Shown here in pieces: positions 46,940 to 57,110 of a stretch of 64,000 bases of DNA (positions within the stretch are counted from its first letter, which is position 1; each line of letters opens with the position of its first letter). Source of the DNA: Lumnitzera littorea (lineage: Eukaryota > Streptophyta > Magnoliopsida > Myrtales > Combretaceae); NCBI GenBank assembly GCA_024138015.1, contig JAMXBB010000008.1, positions 4,167,405 through 4,231,404 on the forward strand. The letters run 5' to 3'. The notes under the pieces are model-generated. The model was not told where the DNA came from. It worked only from the letters and a program-made list of their open reading frames with translations, and searched no databases. Position numbers and translations under genes: made by a program.

Positions 46940-47770
46940 TTAACAGACTTACAAACCTTGTTGAGAGTCTAGTCACAGCGATGCAAGCGAATAGGTAACA
47001 ACCTAGAGGTATACCGCCGCAAAATCTACCTGAAAATATTCAAGAGAAGGGTTATGGCCAAGTTGGTTAAGCCAATTGCCCAATTCAACCGCAGCAAGCT
47101 AAAGGAGTAGTGGATTGAGTTACTAGACGAAAACTAGAGTTAAAGGAGATTAAGGACGAAGATGACGATGAAATGGATGTTGAAAAGTTTTAGGAAGACA
47201 AAAAAGAAGTTGACTATTACCGAGTACGAAGACGAAGACGTCGAGCTCCTCTAGGGCTAGATAATGTCAAGGTTTAAATCCTGCCCTTTAGCAAAAGTGG
47301 AGATGTTGATGAATAGTTGGAGTGAGAAGAAAAGGTCAAGAAGGTGTTCAACTGTTATAGATATATAGATACTATCAAGGTCTGACTTGCTACACTGGAG
47401 TTAACTAACTATGCCACAATGTGGTGGAAAAATCTGAATGCAACCCAAGCAAGGGATGGAAGGCGAAGTGTGAGAACCTAGGAGGAGATTAAAAGGTTGT
47501 TAAAGGGTTGATTTGTGCCCGAAACCTACTTGCAAGACACGTTTGTAAGGTTACAAGAGCTTCGTCAAGAAAGCCGACCTATTGATGACTATGTTAAGGA
47601 ATTTCAGATGCTTATGATCCAAGCCGATGTAGAAGAACCAAAAGTACGTACCGTATCGAGGTTTATTTTTAGACTCAGATTTGAGATTCGTAACACTGTG
47701 GAAGTGCAAAGATTTTGTACCTTAGAAGGGCGATCGAGATAGCATAAAGGGTCGAAAAAGTAGAGGAGAA
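46940..47770 (+). pseudogene. Gypsy gag, capsid part
   Basis: The frame with stops reads VFNCYRYIDTIKV, LATLELTNYATMWWKNL, GRRSVRT, EEIKRLLKG. An open piece at 47,515-47,742 follows: PETYLQDTFVRLQELRQES, PIDDYVKEFQMLMIQADVEE and FRLRFEIRNTVEVQRF. This is the retrotransposon gag domain. Upstream, up to 47,280, is a charged N-terminal part with DDDEMDVEKF. TAG and TGA codons interrupt it at least six times. Confidence 0.88.
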
Positions 47771-48000
47771 ATGTTTCGAGCTGACCTAGGCTAACATTCT
47801 CCCAAGCCCTTATACCATGCCGACTTGTTCAAGCCGAGCCAATGAGGCCATACTAAACCAAGGAAAAGAATGACCAACCTGACAATAGCCGAGCATATCA
47901 ACGTGGCGGATTAGGTTAGACAGGCTGAGCTAAGGCTAGGCTGCCTACAAGAATGAATGAGAAAGGGTAGACCTTTAAACAAAACTCTAGCGAAGTGAGT

Positions 48001-48042
48001 TGTTTTAAATGCTTAGGCTTCAGACACATGACTGCTGAATGT
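48001..48042 (+). pseudogene. Gypsy gag CCHC zinc knuckle
   Basis: Encodes CFKCLGFRHMTAEC, a perfect CX2CX4HX4C nucleic-acid-binding knuckle, followed by SNQRVMML and a stop, then a Glu-rich linker. All four metal ligands are kept although the flanking frame is broken. Confidence 0.92.
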
Positions 48043-48249
48043 TCAAACCAACGTGTCATGATGCTTTAAGATGTCATGGATAGCATCTATGAGAGTGAGC
48101 CTAAGGAGGAGAAGGATGTTCGAAAGACAGAAGCTGAAGAGGAAGAGAAGACCTATGTCTATATTGACCAGGGAGAAGTGATGAACCTAGTCCTGAGACG
48201 AGTCCTGAGTTCCTTATCGAACTCTGAGGAGGACTAGAGGGATAATTTA

Positions 48250-48530
48250 TTCCACACCAAGTATACTGTCAAAGGCTAATTATGCACAATCATTGTAGAT
48301 GGAGGAAGTTATACTAACGTTGTTGCATAGTCCTTTGTACAAAGGTTAGGTCTGCTAAGCTCAAAGCATCCCCAACCTTATAAGCTGCATTAGCTTTATG
48401 ATAAGGGTGCTTTACATATGATTGAACAAGTGACCATACCATTTAGTGTTGGGGATGTATATAGGGATGAAGTAGTTTGCGATGTCGTCTCCATGAGAGC
48501 TTCACATCTACTGTTTAGATGACCTTGGCT
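48250..48530 (+). pseudogene. Gypsy aspartic protease
   Basis: CTIIVDGGSYTNVVA has the catalytic Asp (48,298-48,300) in the DGGS form typical of chromoviruses. It is followed by a stop, then SFVQRLGL, KHPQPYKLH, VTIPFSVGDVYRDEVVCDVV and RASHLLF, the usual C-terminal pattern. Catalytic residue intact, frame broken. Confidence 0.88.
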
Positions 48531-48649
48531 ATTTAACTGACGTATCACGCATGATGGATACAAGAACACCTATGACTTTATTAAAGATGGAAGGAAGATT
48601 GTATTGCAACCTATGACCCCATCCTAAGTAAATGAGACTCATAACCATC

Positions 48650-49500
48650 TCACCTGAGCTAGTAAGAAGAAAGCTTTAGTGATGAGCCGAAGAGAGCTCT
48701 AATTTGCTGAGAAGGCTGATGAACCCATGCTCCTATTGGTTAGAAGATTGTTAAAGATAAGGGAATTAGAGAATGTTCCAGAAGCGATCCAAAGCTTGCT
48801 AAATGAGTTTTCCAACCTTTTTCTGGGAGAACTACCTAGAGAACTGCCCCCAGTCTTAGGCATAAAGCATTGCATTGACTTGCAGCCAGGCACTACCCTA
48901 TCAAACCATCCTACATGCGAAAGAACCCTGAGCAAGTTGCCAAGCTGAAGAGGCAGGTAGATGAGCGAAGTGGCTACCACCAAATCCATATGAGATCGGG
49001 TGATGAATGAAAAACTATCTTCAAGACTAGGCATGGACTCTACGAATGGCTAGTTATGCCATTCGGACTTACTAATGCACTAAGCATACTCATGAGGTTG
49101 ATGAACCATGTAACACGCCCTCTAATTGGAAGATATGTGGTCATGTACTTTGATGACATATTAATATACAGTGCCGACCTGAATAATCATGTTCAACATC
49201 TTCACGAAGTATTTGACATTTTGCAAGTTGAGAAGTTGTATAAGAATGTGAAGAAGTGTGTGTTTTGCCAAAAAGAGGTTATTTTCCTAGGTTTTGTAGT
49301 GTTAGGGGAAGGGATCCAAGTAAAAGAGGAAAATATTTGAGTTGTTCTGGAATGGCCAATGCTAAAGAATGCCACTAAGGTTCAAAGTTTTCATGGCCTA
49401 GCTTCTTTCTATAAGCAATTTATTAAGGATTTCAGTACAATAGTCATCTCGTTAACCGAGCTGATCAAGAAGAATGAAGGATTCAGGTGGAATGACCGAG
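48650..49500 (+). pseudogene. Gypsy reverse transcriptase with internal deletion
   Basis: The first part reads LEFSNLFLGELPRELPPVLG-like text and IDLQPG, then a frameshift into RKNPEQVAKLKRQVDE. At about 48,964 the text jumps straight to RSGYHQIHMRSGDE, skipping roughly 90 residues that normally lie between VDELLEKG and DLKSGYHQ. The skipped part includes the first catalytic Asp. The rest follows normally: YEWLVMPFGLTNA, VVMYFDDILIYSADLNNHVQ (YFDDI at 49,146-49,160), KCVFCQKEVIFLGFVV, then connection-domain text. Irreversibly non-functional. Confidence 0.88.
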
Positions 49501-50100
49501 TTGAATAGAGCTTTAAAGAGATCAAGGAAAAGCTCACTTCGGCACCTATCCTATTACTGCTAGATTTTAGCTAGCCCTTTAAATTAAAATGTAATGCATC
49601 GAGAGTTGGAATAGGTGCTATCCTGATGTAGGAGCGATAGCCTGTTGCCTACCACAATGAGAAACTTAGTGGTCCTACCATGAATTATTCTATATACAAG
49701 AAAGAGTTATACTCTCTTTATCGAGTGCTTACTATTTGGCAATATTATTTGCTACTGCTAGAGTTTGTTATTTATATAGACCATCAATCTCTAAAGCACC
49801 TTAAGAGTCAGAACAAGCTTTCAAAGAGGCAAGCCAAGTGATTGGAATTCATGGAGGGTTTCTCATATGTCATCTGGCACAAGAAGGGAAGTGCGAATAT
49901 GGTCGCCAATGCTCTATCACAATGGCAAACCTTGCTGACTACTTTACAGACAAAATTATTGGGATTCTCACTGATTACTAAGCAGTATGCTCATGATCCT
50001 CATTTTGACCCTATCATAGAACTGTACAAGGATGGAATTGCTATCAAGAGATATATTCTCAAGGATAGCTATCTGTTTAAAGACCGCAGGCTATGTATTT
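49501..50100 (+). pseudogene. Gypsy RNase H domain
   Basis: SFKEIKEKLTSAPILLLLDF is followed by a stop, FKLKCNASRVGIGAIL and stops, then PVAYHNEKLSGPTMNYSIYK and KELYSLYRVL. YIDHQSLKHLKSQ comes next, and an open end at 49,842-50,102 has SYVIWHKKGSANMVANALS. The order and motifs are those of gypsy RNase H. The first acidic residue (usually Asp in FEVxCDAS) is Asn here. Confidence 0.88.
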
Positions 50101-51170
50101 AAAATTGCTCTACGCATGAGCCATTAGTCAGGAAAGCTCATAGCAAAGGGTTATCAAGCCACTTTAGAGAAACCAAGACAGCTAATCTATTGAGAGAGAA
50201 CTTTTATTAGCTAAGTTTGGCCAAGGATGTCCATAAGGTGGTTAGTGGTTGTAAAGTGTGTAAATGTACAAAGGGGAAGAGAGAGCCCAATAAAGAATAC
50301 ATGTCGCTACCAACACCAACCTTACCTTAAGCTGACCTCAGCATAGACTTTATCCTAGGGTTAACTTAGACATCTAAAGGCAAAGATTCTATTTTTGTTG
50401 TAGTGGAGCACTTCAACAAAATGGTGCACTTCATTCCATGCCATCGAACTAACGATGCCCTATATATCGCAGATTTGTTTTTTGCAGGAGATTGTCCGAC
50501 TACATGAGGTATCGAAGACCATTATCTCAAATCGGAACACAAAATTCTTAAGCTATTTTTAGAAGACTCTTTGGAGAAGACTTAGAACCAAACTTGTATT
50601 CAGCTCTAACAACCACCCTCAAACTGATGGCAAGACTAAAGTGATGAACAGGACGCTAAGCAATCTACTTAGAGCTGTTATAGGAAAGAACTTAATGGAT
50701 TAAGATATGTGCCTACATGTTGTGGAGTTTGCATACAACCAGATTGTCCATGGCATTACTGAGAAGACCCCATTCAAGGTCGTCTGTAGCCTTTATCCCG
50801 CTATTCCCTTAGACATGATCAGTACCCCAACAGCTATTGAAGAGAGTCAATCTAGAGTCGATCAAGCCCAAGAACTGCATAAACTACACTAGTCTGTAAC
50901 CAAGAAGATCGCTAAATTCAATCAAAGCTAATATGAGATTAGTAGCCGAGGCCGTCGAACTATTTCCTACCAACTAGGAGATTTAGTATGGATACACCTT
51001 AGCCGAGAACGATTCCTACACTTGAGACAAAAAAAACTCTCTCCTCGAGCTAATGGTCCATTCAAAATCCTGAAGAAGACTAACCGTAATGTTTACCAGA
51101 TCGAGTTACCTGATAACCTACCTTCAATGTGTTCAATCTGATCCCTCACCAATCAGTAGAAGATGACCCC
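50101..51170 (+). pseudogene. Gypsy integrase
   Basis: H2C2 zinc-binding part: HFRETKTANLLRENFY and VSGCKVCKCTKGK. Catalytic core: DLSIDFILGLT and DSIFVVVEHFNKMVHFIPC, then a region of frameshifts. C-terminal part: FAYNQIVHGITEKTPFKVVC (open at 50,707-50,892), then GDLVWIHLSRERFLHLR, KLSPRANGPFKILKKTNRNV and YQIELPDN. At least eight stops. No canonical chromodomain is visible before the LTR. In CRM elements the targeting motif is non-canonical and can reach the LTR, so absence is not informative. Confidence 0.85.
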
Positions 51171-51241
51171 GCATGTACCCTAGAAGAGAAAGTAGAAACT
51201 ACTTCATATTTGATGAAAAATCTTCCTGACACCCAAGCAGA

Positions 51242-51416
51242 TGATAGGAATCAATCCCCTAAACCGATCACAAGAAGCTGAGCTAAAGGACTCCAAGGGC
51301 TCGCACGAATAACACTATCTCTAAGACATAACCAAGACAGGGATTCCTATCCTGAGATGGTCTCTTACTGACCTGTTTGTTAGGTCCTCTCATGTGTCAG
51401 ACATACTCCTACCTAA
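51242..51416 (+). mobile_element. Gypsy 3' LTR, part 1
   Basis: Begins TGATAGGAATCAATCCCC and matches the first 175 bp of the 5' LTR, ending at CAGACATACTCCTACCTAA, where the solo LTR is inserted. Confidence 0.92.
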
Positions 51417-53381
51417 TGTAGACACCTCATTTTTTTCATTTTTGTTTTATTATTTTAATTTGAGCTAGAAGTAAAAAAAATAAAAATAAAAATAATAAAA
51501 CGAAAAATTAAAGATAAAAAATTTTTAAAAAATCGAGTCTAGTCAATTCCAGTCAAGTCGCATCAAGTTGAGAGTCCAATCGTATCGAGTTAATCCACTA
51601 CTCTATGCTAACAGCCCCACATACTAATCAATACGTTTGGATCTCACAGCCACAGCCTGGCATGACATTGCAATTCATGCAATTCACACACATAAAGTGA
51701 CCAACAATCCACACCGACTCCCCTTTAACAAACACCTAACCGAAGTCTAATTCCTTACAACACGGATTCGCTGCAATTCATACACTTGAACACAATCTAC
51801 GCCAATAGCCTAACTAACCCCCTATCCCTCGCTTACGTACGTCCTCCACAATCTGACCGAGTACATCACTCAACAGCAATTGCCACAATCCATAGCCAGT
51901 ACGTCCAAAGCTAACGTCCCCAGCCTTACACACCAAACAACATGCCTCCCTAACGCATAACCACATACATTAGTAGACCACGTTGTGCATACAACACACC
52001 AAACTACACTCTAAACTCCACTACACATAGCATACAGCACAAGCTACCCATCCTTCAATTGCAAGCCACTTACGCTGTCTAAATCCCAATCACACGACCA
52101 CTAAGCTTACACTGCACTTCACATCCACCATTGCACACATCATGTACGAGCATGACACCAAGACGATCACAACATCGATCACATGCGACTCGACTCATAG
52201 GTAGAATTGTTATTTCATTATTTATTTTATTTTATTAGTTCAATTATTTTTACTATTTTTTTTTTAAATGCAAGTTCTTTTTATTATTTCTATTATTTTC
52301 ATATTGCGTGTTTTTTTAGATAATCTCAATTTTTTTAAATTTAGTAAAATTGCAGTTTTGAAAAAATAAGTGTATCTATGAGATTCGTATTTTCAAAAAA
52401 GATACGTATTATAATACATATTTTGCATTTAAGATTTAGAAAAGATACGTGTCTAAATACATATCTTAACGTATCTTTTAATTGAGATTTTTAAAAAATA
52501 TGTATAAAATCTTCAACGTATGTCACAGTTGAGATTTGGAAAAGATACGTTTGAAAATACATATCTAGATCACATCTTAATATATCTTGTAATCGAGATT
52601 TAGAAAAAATATGCATGATAATACGTATATAAATCGTATCTTAGTAGATCTTGCATGTAGGATTTAAAAAAGATATCTTTTGACACGTAATGATTTTTAC
52701 AAAAAAATAAAAAATCGTAATTGAAGTTTTCTAAAAAGATTTAGCTAGTTAGGTTTTTCTTATGATTCGTGAAATTAGATTTCTTAGGTTTTTCTTTAAA
52801 AAATAAATCAATGGTTAAATAAACGTAAATCTGGCTCAATTTTCAAAATAAAAAGAATTTACCCACTAAATATTTAAAAAGAAAAAAAGAACTATGTTAA
52901 TTTGATCTTAACTAGCGGGTACGTAAGCACCTTCGGAGCAATTGCATAAAAAAATATTTTTTTTTCCTTTTCTTAGAAATTCGTAATAAAAAAATAATAA
53001 AAAATTCACTTTAGTTATCTTTTACATATTTGTATATATTTTAGTATTTTTTAGAAGAAATATAAAAATAAAGCTCATTAATTGATTTTTTTTATTTTTA
53101 CATGGTGTCTTAATCTTAATAGATTAACCTCCAAACTCAATTTTTCTGGTTTAATTTTCTAAAAATCATTTTCTTAGAAACTCTACAGATCAATAGCCAA
53201 ATTAGGGTTTTCCCATAAAAAAACCCTAATTTCATTTTTTTACCAATTGAACTGGTTGACAACTACAATTTTTTAATTTTATTTTTAAAATATATTTTCT
53301 TAGTTTAATGTCGAGTAATCTGTATTAAATACGTTAAGCTTGATATAAATTAATTTAAGGAAAACAAAATAGGACTTGACA
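51417..53381 (+). mobile_element. Solo LTR inserted in the gypsy 3' LTR (1,965 bp)
   Basis: Begins TGTAGACACCTCATTTTTTT and ends GGACTTGACA. The 5-bp flanks are CCTAA and CCCAA, and the undisturbed 5' LTR of the host element has CCCAA at the same site, so this is a target duplication with one later change. The interior is non-coding. About 51,530-52,200 is GC-richer, then follow AT-rich tandem repeats and AAAACCCTAATTT blocks. TGTAGACACCxCATTTTT starts are common in long LTRs of Tat/Ogre-like gypsy elements; the family is inferred. No internal region remains, hence a solo LTR. Confidence 0.9.
52381..52680. repeat. Diverged tandem repeat inside the solo LTR
   Basis: Six units of about 47-65 bp start near 52,381, 52,432, 52,484, 52,531, 52,595 and 52,659. 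Each has GAGATTTAGAAAAGATACGT followed by AATACATATCTTA and CGTATCTT-like text. Confidence 0.75.
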
Positions 53382-53949
53382 CCCAACAACAAAGTCCTAA
53401 TTTAGAGGACAGCCTAGGATTAGCTAAGCCAAGCTCCCCAATCGACAACTGGCAGTTGACTTCAAGTCAACTGATGCCTTTACTAAGCTAATTGGTTACT
53501 GAGCAGACCCAGATCAGGTTAGCCCATGACTGCAAGGCATTTCAACTTCCGCCAACGTTGTATCATATTCCTGATATCTAGCCACCAAGCGACACATATC
53601 TTCTGACACAATGTTCTACAATGATTTATTTTTTTTCGATACTAAATATTCTTTCTCTTTTATCCCTTTTTAGTATGTATCATGTAACCTAATTGTATAA
53701 TACCCTTTTGTATTTTCATAAATGTAAAGTAACCCTAGTGGATGGGTATATAAACCCCCACTTTCATGTACGTAGGAATCGATCCTTTCAATACAGAAAT
53801 CACTCACTTTGAGCAATCTTAGGATTATCATTATCATTCAACCTTCATCTATTCCCTTTAGCAAGGAATAGTAGCGAGTGATCATTCAATTTAGACCGGT
53901 GTATCATATTCGATAGATTGTAAACCAAATAAGATCGAGTGATGTGTCA
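53382..53949 (+). mobile_element. Gypsy 3' LTR, part 2
   Basis: Resumes at CCCAACAACAAAGTCCTAAT, matching the 5' LTR from CCCAACAGCGAAGTCCTAAT. It keeps the TATA box GGATGGGTATATAAACCC and runs to GATCGAGTGATGTGTCA, where the plastid DNA starts. Confidence 0.92.
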
Positions 53950-54014
53950 AAGGCACATAATAGATTGATATGAACATCAAGAGCTGTCTTGCAATAAACC
54001 CATTGTTGCCGATA

Positions 54015-54293
54015 CCTTCTTCTCCGCCAAATACGGATATGCCCCCATGAGCTTTAGCAATGTTGTTGATCAACTCCATAATAAGTATTGTTTTACCCAC
54101 TCCAACCCCCCCTGAATAGTCCTATTTTTCCGCCACGGCGATAAGGGGCTAAAAGATCTACTACTTTAATTCCTGTTTCAAAAATAGATAATTTAGTATC
54201 TAACTGTATAAAGGAGGGTGTAGATCTATGAATAGGAGATGTTGTACGAGTATCTACATGTCCTAAATCATTAATAGGCTCTCCAAGTACGTT
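54015..54293 (-). pseudogene. atpB: Plastid atpB fragment (ATP synthase beta subunit)
   Basis: Minus strand encodes FNVLGEPINDLGHVDTRTTS, PIHRSTPSFIQLDTKLSIFE and TGIKVVDLLAPYRRGGKIGL. After a frameshift in a run of seven G (54,106-54,112) it gives VGKTILIMELINNIAKAHGG and ISVFGG. The frameshift falls in the Walker A P-loop GGxGVGKT. About 93 of the usual 498 residues are present. In the plastid this subunit carries the catalytic nucleotide sites of the thylakoid ATP synthase; this copy is a nuclear relic. Confidence 0.95.
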
Positions 54294-54404
54294 GAAATTA
54301 AAAAACTTAAAAACCTTCAAATTATCTATTTTTGAAATAATATTAAATTTGTTATAGTCAAGTCCAGAAAGGGAAATAAAAACTTGTATATTTATCTACA
54401 ACTT

Positions 54405-54437
54405 TTACATTAGTAAATATATTATTTACTAATGTAA
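54405..54437. other. Perfect 15-bp hairpin
   Basis: TTACATTAGTAAATA and TATTTACTAATGTAA flank a 3-base loop. It lies in the AT-rich spacer between the two plastid genes and has no T-run typical of an intrinsic terminator. It may come from a plastid intergenic region. Confidence 0.7.
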
Positions 54438-54845
54438 TTATTATTATACTAAATAATCTAATTGTATTTAATAATAACCAACTATCATTAGCCATTATAA
54501 TCTAAATAATAAATGTTTTATTTCGTATATTTAGCCAACATAATTTGATTTTTTATAATCGCAACAACAATAATAATATTTTCATAATATTCATCTTTTA
54601 CTATCCATTTATTTACATAACCTAACCCCCTTCGTTTTCTATGTCTTTGTTTTTATTGCATTCTATCTCATTGTATCACATTCTATTCTCCAAATTAATA
54701 GTGCAAGATTTGCCACCAATTGAACATGCTATTATTCAAATTTCCTATCTTCTAATAAAAGAAAATATTATTAAGACAATAAACACATTGTTACGCTTCC
54801 ACGTCAAAGTGAAATATAGTACTTAATTCTCTTTTCTTTCATTTT

Positions 54846-54916
54846 ATGCCTATTGGTGTTCCAAAAGTACCTTTTCGAAGTCCTGGAGAGGAAGATGCCT
54901 CCTGGGTTGACGTATA
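54846..54916 (+). pseudogene. clpP: Plastid clpP exon 1
   Basis: Encodes MPIGVPKVPFRSPGEEDASW, then VDV, the N-terminus of the plastid Clp protease catalytic subunit. It is 71 bp long, the usual length of clpP exon 1. It is followed by GTGTGGCTTGTCAGATATAT, whose first bases fit the GUGYG start of a group II intron. The upstream AACACATTGTTACGCTTCCA, then CGTCAAAGTGAAATATAGTA, looks like the plastid clpP leader. Exons 2 and 3 are absent. Confidence 0.95.
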
Positions 54917-55013
54917 GTGTGGCTTGTCAGATATATTAGGTTATATAGGATTTCTTCATTCTCTCCCCCGATCAAGATATCCTCTGTTTCACCTAAGAAA
55001 GATTTTTTATAGC

Positions 55014-55123
55014 CATCCATTCGATAGCCACCAGAGTTTTTGCTAACTTTCCTTTTATTTCTTTCTGGTTCATTTTGTTGTAGTGTTTCACCGTAGTCTG
55101 ACCCTAGAGACACATCATTATCA
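55014..55123 (+). mobile_element. Gypsy 3' LTR, part 3
   Basis: Resumes at CATCCATTCGATAGCCACC and matches the last 110 bp of the 5' LTR: GTTTTTGCTAACTTTCCTTT, then TTTGTTGTAGTGTTTCACC and GAGACACATCATTATCA. Parts 1-3 sum to 853 bp. Confidence 0.85.
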
Positions 55124-55164
55124 TTAGAAAGTACAGTCTTGCCTCAATACGTGAGATAACATGT

Positions 55165-55335
55165 GAGATTCCTTAAATCACTAATTCTAAGCAATCTCTC
55201 AATTACATCTATTCTACAAGAAACCCCCTTGGATCATTAAGTCTAAGTAATCTCATAATTATATCTATTATATAAAAGGCCTCTTAAATCAAAGAGTTTA
55301 AGCAGTCTTGTAATCATGTCAATCCAAAAATTTAA
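55165..55335. repeat. Three-unit tandem repeat, about 52-59 bp
   Basis: Units near 55,170, 55,229 and 55,281 share CTTRRATCA, a TCTAAGYAATCT core, YAATTAYATCTATT and a purine tail. Non-coding. Confidence 0.65.
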
Positions 55336-56786
55336 AACTTAAGTTGCTTGACACTAGTGTGACTAGGTTGAGCCTTTGCTCCTTACTACATGGTGTCGTT
55401 TTTGAAAAAGAAAAAGAAAAATAAGAGATAATAAGACAATCTTACTACTTTATATTAGATAATAACGTTGCTTAGTTGAGACATTGCTCCTAAGCATATT
55501 AAGTCTTTAGGATATACTTCTTACTATCTATCAAGACATTGCAAATCATTAAGGGGATTGAAGCCGTCCCACTACATTATTGTCTAGCACACTACTACTA
55601 AGTGAAGAGCTATCACCCTCAAGTGCACAACGACAAGACACTTTCATAAAAGCTAACAAAAGCACCAAGGAAATAAAAGAGCATGAAAGTGGATTAATGG
55701 ACATCATTGTTGTTAATTCTACATATTCAATTGCAACTCATACTTACAAGGAAATATAAGAGTTACAAGTAAGTGATCAAGAAGATTACATGAAACAAAG
55801 CATAAGACAATGTCTACCATAAGCGATATTATGACTTTTAAAGACTAGCGAACTACAACACAGCACTAGGTTCTCAACAGTGTCATAAGGGAATAAAAGG
55901 TATCAAGACTAAATGATTGTCCCTTCTCTACATGTCAATAATTAGGAGAGGAAAATTATGAATAGATACAGTATATGAAGATACTATTCTTGCATGGTGA
56001 TGATCACTACCTATTATATTTGCTTTATACAACACTCCTTATGCAAAATGTTCGATGCGCGTATGTTTGTAAGGCTTGATGCACATGTGCTAACAATGCT
56101 CAAAGCACACCTACGCATGAGGCTCAATGCGCATGTGGCACTCAATACATGAGCACTCTAGATGTTCAATACACTACATTGATTTATGACATCCCCATTT
56201 GTTCGATCTAAATGATAATAGTATTAAAGTGATTCAATACATGGGATTACTCATATCCAATGTCATGCTGCCTCCTCATGATGACTCTTGAAAAGTAGTA
56301 GCGACGTCTACTATGATTGCTACCCTTTAAGGGAGGAGAAAGGTATGATTACCATAAAAACCAAGGAAAATAAACGAGTTAGTAAAGTGAAGTGCAAATG
56401 GGATAGAAATCGTATAACTATACAAGTAGAAAGTTAAAGAAAACAGTACAAGGAATGAAGCCTTATTGAGGACTCATGTTTAACTCAAAGATTTGGCTCA
56501 CCCATGTTTATATCATAGGACAATTCACTTGTTATGACCAAATTCATGCTCAATTCACTTGTTTAACTGCAAATGCTCGTGCATGTTCATCTTAGAGAAA
56601 TTATGTTCAACTCATATGTTTACCTCGTATGTATTTACGTTAGAGGACTCATATTCGACACTCATATCAAGGCTCATGTAAGGATCAATCCTCACATCAT
56701 ATTCAACTCTTTCATGTTTAACTTATTTACGTACGCATATCCAAGCTAGAAGAGTAATCGTCAATGTCTCATGTTCTACTCATGTA
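55336..56786. other. Spacer, no gene seen
   Basis: Moderate GC compared with the flanks, no frame of note. From about 56,040 it grades into text rich in CTCAATGCGCATG and TTCAACTCATGTT, the start of the minisatellite-like zone. Confidence 0.5.
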
Positions 56787-57110
56787 ATGGGGCCTCATGT
56801 CGCACTCAGGCCTCGCATCATATTCAAACTTCATGTCATGCTCAAATCTCACATCATGTTCAAGCCTCAGGTTTTGTTTAAACCTCAAATCGTATTTAGT
56901 GCTCACATAATGTTCAAGCCTCACATTATGTTCAAGAGTTATGTAATGCTCAAGACTCATGTCATGTTCAAGCCTTACATCGAGTTTAGGCCTCATACCG
57001 TTTCATGTTCAACACTTGTAACATGTTTAAAATTCATTTCATACTCAAAGCTCATGTTATGTTCATAGATTATGTCATGTTGAAGACTTACATCAAGTTT
57101 AAGCCTCGTG
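56787..57110. repeat. 18-bp minisatellite, about 17 units
   Basis: The unit is close to CATCATGTTCAAGCCTCA. Because 18 is divisible by three, both strands stay open. The plus strand (56,787-57,068) reads a six-residue repeat of HIMFKP type and the minus strand (56,769-56,996) one of RLEHDV type. Neither resembles a known protein, and drift at all codon positions suggests no selection on protein. Confidence 0.85.

Larger units (their letters stand above)
53950..55013. other. Nuclear plastid DNA insertion (NUPT), mosaic
   Basis: About 1.06 kb with no counterpart in the 5' LTR. It contains an unidentified 70-bp piece, an atpB fragment on the minus strand, an AT-rich spacer and the clpP promoter, first exon and intron start on the plus strand. 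In plastid genomes atpB and clpP lie many kilobases apart and are read in the same direction. Their head-to-head joining here means rearrangement before or during insertion, possibly through the mitochondrion. Confidence 0.85.
45736..55123 (+). mobile_element. Ty3-gypsy chromovirus (CRM-like), decayed, with two insertions in its 3' LTR
   Basis: Order: 5' LTR, initiator-Met PBS, gag with CCHC knuckle, protease, reverse transcriptase, RNase H, integrase, then a 3' LTR in three parts. Gag (LTNYATMWW, FVPETYLQD, IDDYVKEFQ), the CFKCLGF knuckle and the LVWIHLSRERF integrase tail are most like the CRM clade of chromoviruses, from memory of those families. Coding regions hold many stops, often TAG. 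The element's own length without the insertions is about 6.4 kb, normal for the group. Confidence 0.88.

Noticed and set aside
48699..49034. 111-residue minus-strand frame over the gypsy reverse transcriptase
   Set aside because: Antisense of the plus-strand reverse transcriptase text.
54846..54916. Functional clpP gene
   Set aside because: Only exon 1 and the intron start are present, embedded in an LTR. It is a transferred plastid fragment.
56769..57068. Opposite-strand frames with hexapeptide repeats
   Set aside because: Explained by an 18-bp minisatellite, which keeps all in-phase frames open.
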